Shown here piece by piece: positions 62,720-64,000 of a stretch of DNA of 64,000 bases (positions within the stretch are counted from its first letter, which is position 1; every line of letters starts with the position of its first letter). The notes below the pieces were generated by a model. The model saw only the letters and a program-made list of their open reading frames with translations, was not told the origin of the DNA and made no database searches. Both the position numbers and the translations under genes were made by a program. This DNA comes from Lepidostoma basale (taxonomy: Eukaryota > Arthropoda > Insecta > Trichoptera > Lepidostomatidae), in contig JAHDVF020001313.1 of NCBI GenBank assembly GCA_022606425.2, forward strand, positions 744,001 through 808,000, in the 5' to 3' direction.

Positions 62720-62749
62720 GTTGGTAGTTGGACAAACTTGGTAACATAC

Positions 62750-63120
62750 AGCGATTATAATGCATGTATTATATAAAAAAAACATACATAGAAACAATAA
62801 AGTAGGACCAATATGTAATCAGCCTTAATATATTGTTTCTCCGTTTTTTTATATCTAACATGGACTACATCATCACAAATATAAATGAAAAAAAACAATT
62901 AACCCTCATTGTGCAGCTGACTTCATTTGCAGTAAAAAAATCGAATTTCGGCTCACAATATTTATAGTTTAGACAGAGTTTCCGAGTTCATCATAATATT
63001 ATGTATAATTTAATAATAAGGAATTAAAGTAAAAAGTTACAAAGTTTAAAAAAGAAACATTGTTCAATGAATTCGCAACACAAAGTTATGGCGAATATAA
63101 GGGAAAAATAAAGTAAAAAG
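62750..63120. other. AT-rich stretch, nothing assigned
   Basis: No gene recognised. Confidence 0.4.
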
Positions 63121-63124
63121 ATTT

Positions 63125-63865
63125 TTATGATACATTCATTATTATTATTATTTTTATTATTATTTTGTTGAATCGCTCCTTATACCATTACAGCGCGAAA
63201 CAACGCGATTGATTCAATGCAAATCATATTGATTCTCTTGTCATGTGATAGGTAGCTTCTTCTTCTTAAAGTGCCCTGTTAGGTCCCCCCGACGTTGGCG
63301 ATCACTCCGGTAAACTATTCCTTATCCTGCGCTGTCCGGAATAGCTCCTCCACAGTTTCGATTCTCGTCCATTCCCTCACATTGCGCAGCCAAGAGATCC
63401 GCCTTATCCCTGCCCCCCTGCGGCCCTCCACTTTTCCCTTCAAAATCAGATGCAGCAGCGATATTTCTCTCCTCGTAGAACGTGACCTAGATATGAAATC
63501 TTGCGGGCTTTGATCAATGTCAGCAGCTCTCTAATTACTCCTACACGATTCAGGACTTCTGTGTTCGTCACTCTGTACATGGGATCCTGAACATTCTTCG
63601 GTGAAGCCACATTTCAAAAGCTTCTAACCGGTTCATTGTATTTACTTTTAATGTCCATGTCTCACACCCATATAACAGAACAGACCACACATAACATCTT
63701 AACATCCTCTGTCTTAGTTTTAAGTTGGTAGTTTTAACTTAGGCTAAGTTGGTTAAGGTAGCTAATCTGTCGCAATTTTATTGTCACGTGAAATCTATTC
63801 CCGACGACGGCAGTGTGACAATCACACTGCCATCGTCGGGGATCGAACCCGGGACATTTGTTCAT
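63125..63865 (-). mobile_element. tRNA-derived SINE split by an RTE-B insertion
   Basis: The 3' half lies at 63125-63257 (TTTTGTTGAATCGCTCC tail end). It resumes at 63756 with GGTAGCTAATCTGTCGCAAT, the palindrome and the B box GGTTCGATCCCC (inverse at 63838). The tRNA head is cut again at about 63857 by the next element. Confidence 0.85.
63258..63755 (-). mobile_element. RTE-B, 5'-truncated, inserted in a SINE
   Basis: Flanked by AGGTAGCT at 63250-63257 and 63756-63763. The minus strand follows the RTE-B end: MNRLEAFEMWLHR-like, VLNRVG-like, KVEGRRGAGIRRISWLRNV and a (GAA)n tail. Stops are present. Confidence 0.88.
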
Positions 63866-63867
63866 AT

Positions 63868-64000
63868 CTTCTTCTTCGATGGCCCTACAGCCCATATCGA
63901 GCCTTAGCCTCCAGTATTCTTCGCCTCCAACTCCTCCTGTCCTCCACTTCCACCCTCCAATCTGACACTCTTAACAATTTTGCTCCATCTCTCCCAACTT
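63868..64000 (-). mobile_element. RTE-like 3' end, runs off the window
   Basis: Begins with TATCTTCTTCTTCGATGG, the inverse of a GAAGAAGA tail, and continues with CCTCCAACTCCTCCTGTCCT. Another RTE-type family, inserted in the SINE; its 5' part is outside the window. Confidence 0.6.

Overview
This 64 kb window looks like AT-rich intergenic or intronic DNA from an insect genome. A butterfly or moth is the best guess. That rests on the many short 5'-truncated RTE-like retrotransposon copies with a (GTTA)n tail, Jockey/CR1-type copies ending in repeated TTTGA, and a tRNA-derived SINE; no gene identifies the species. No intact host gene is visible. Almost every open reading frame is a piece of a mobile element. 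The one host-exon candidate is a 28-codon start exon with a splice donor at 56797-56881, downstream of a GC-rich, promoter-like stretch.

Layout. 0-11 kb: RTE-like fragments of several families, a SINE, a hAT-type MITE with an 8 bp target duplication (5060-5408), and an RTE copy whose endonuclease start is joined to its reverse-transcriptase end (6969-8035). 11-28 kb: Jockey copies, fold-back elements, RTE-A fragments and short elements borrowing the RTE-A tail. 28-41 kb: the best tRNA-SINE (28043-28295), a deleted mariner (31018-31470), a MITE pair (31478 and 38210), a fresh RTE-A insertion with a 14 bp duplication (39032-39726), and long palindromes. 41-47 kb: the longest Jockey reverse transcriptase (41916-43975), a hAT-like remnant and a 20 bp minisatellite with a 120 bp higher-order period (45665-46190). 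47-64 kb: more of the same, plus the exon candidate and two hammerhead-like ribozyme motifs (60512-60547 and 61388-61418).

The parts interact as parasites and hosts of one another. A short non-autonomous element shares its 3' end with RTE-A and shows its own target duplications, so RTE-A probably supplied its enzyme. SINEs, RTEs and fold-backs sit inside one another, giving relative ages. The fold-back elements fall into about five sequence families but share one design: a small hairpin, then GAAAC, then a self-complementary segment (ACATGT, ACCGGT or ACAGCTGT). This matches small hammerhead ribozymes found in the pseudo-LTRs of Penelope-like retroelements, which act as dimers. Two copies keep the canonical CUGANGA half of the core; the other families carry recurrent changes there. 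I regard this as the most interesting system in the window.

Between the repeats lie a dozen GC-rich single-copy islands (for example 4690-4960, 9930-10115, 16540-16640, 34455-34790, 38770-38920, 52270-52520). They resemble conserved non-coding or regulatory DNA, but that is inference. Family names RTE-A, RTE-B and so on, and fold-back A to D, are labels used only here.
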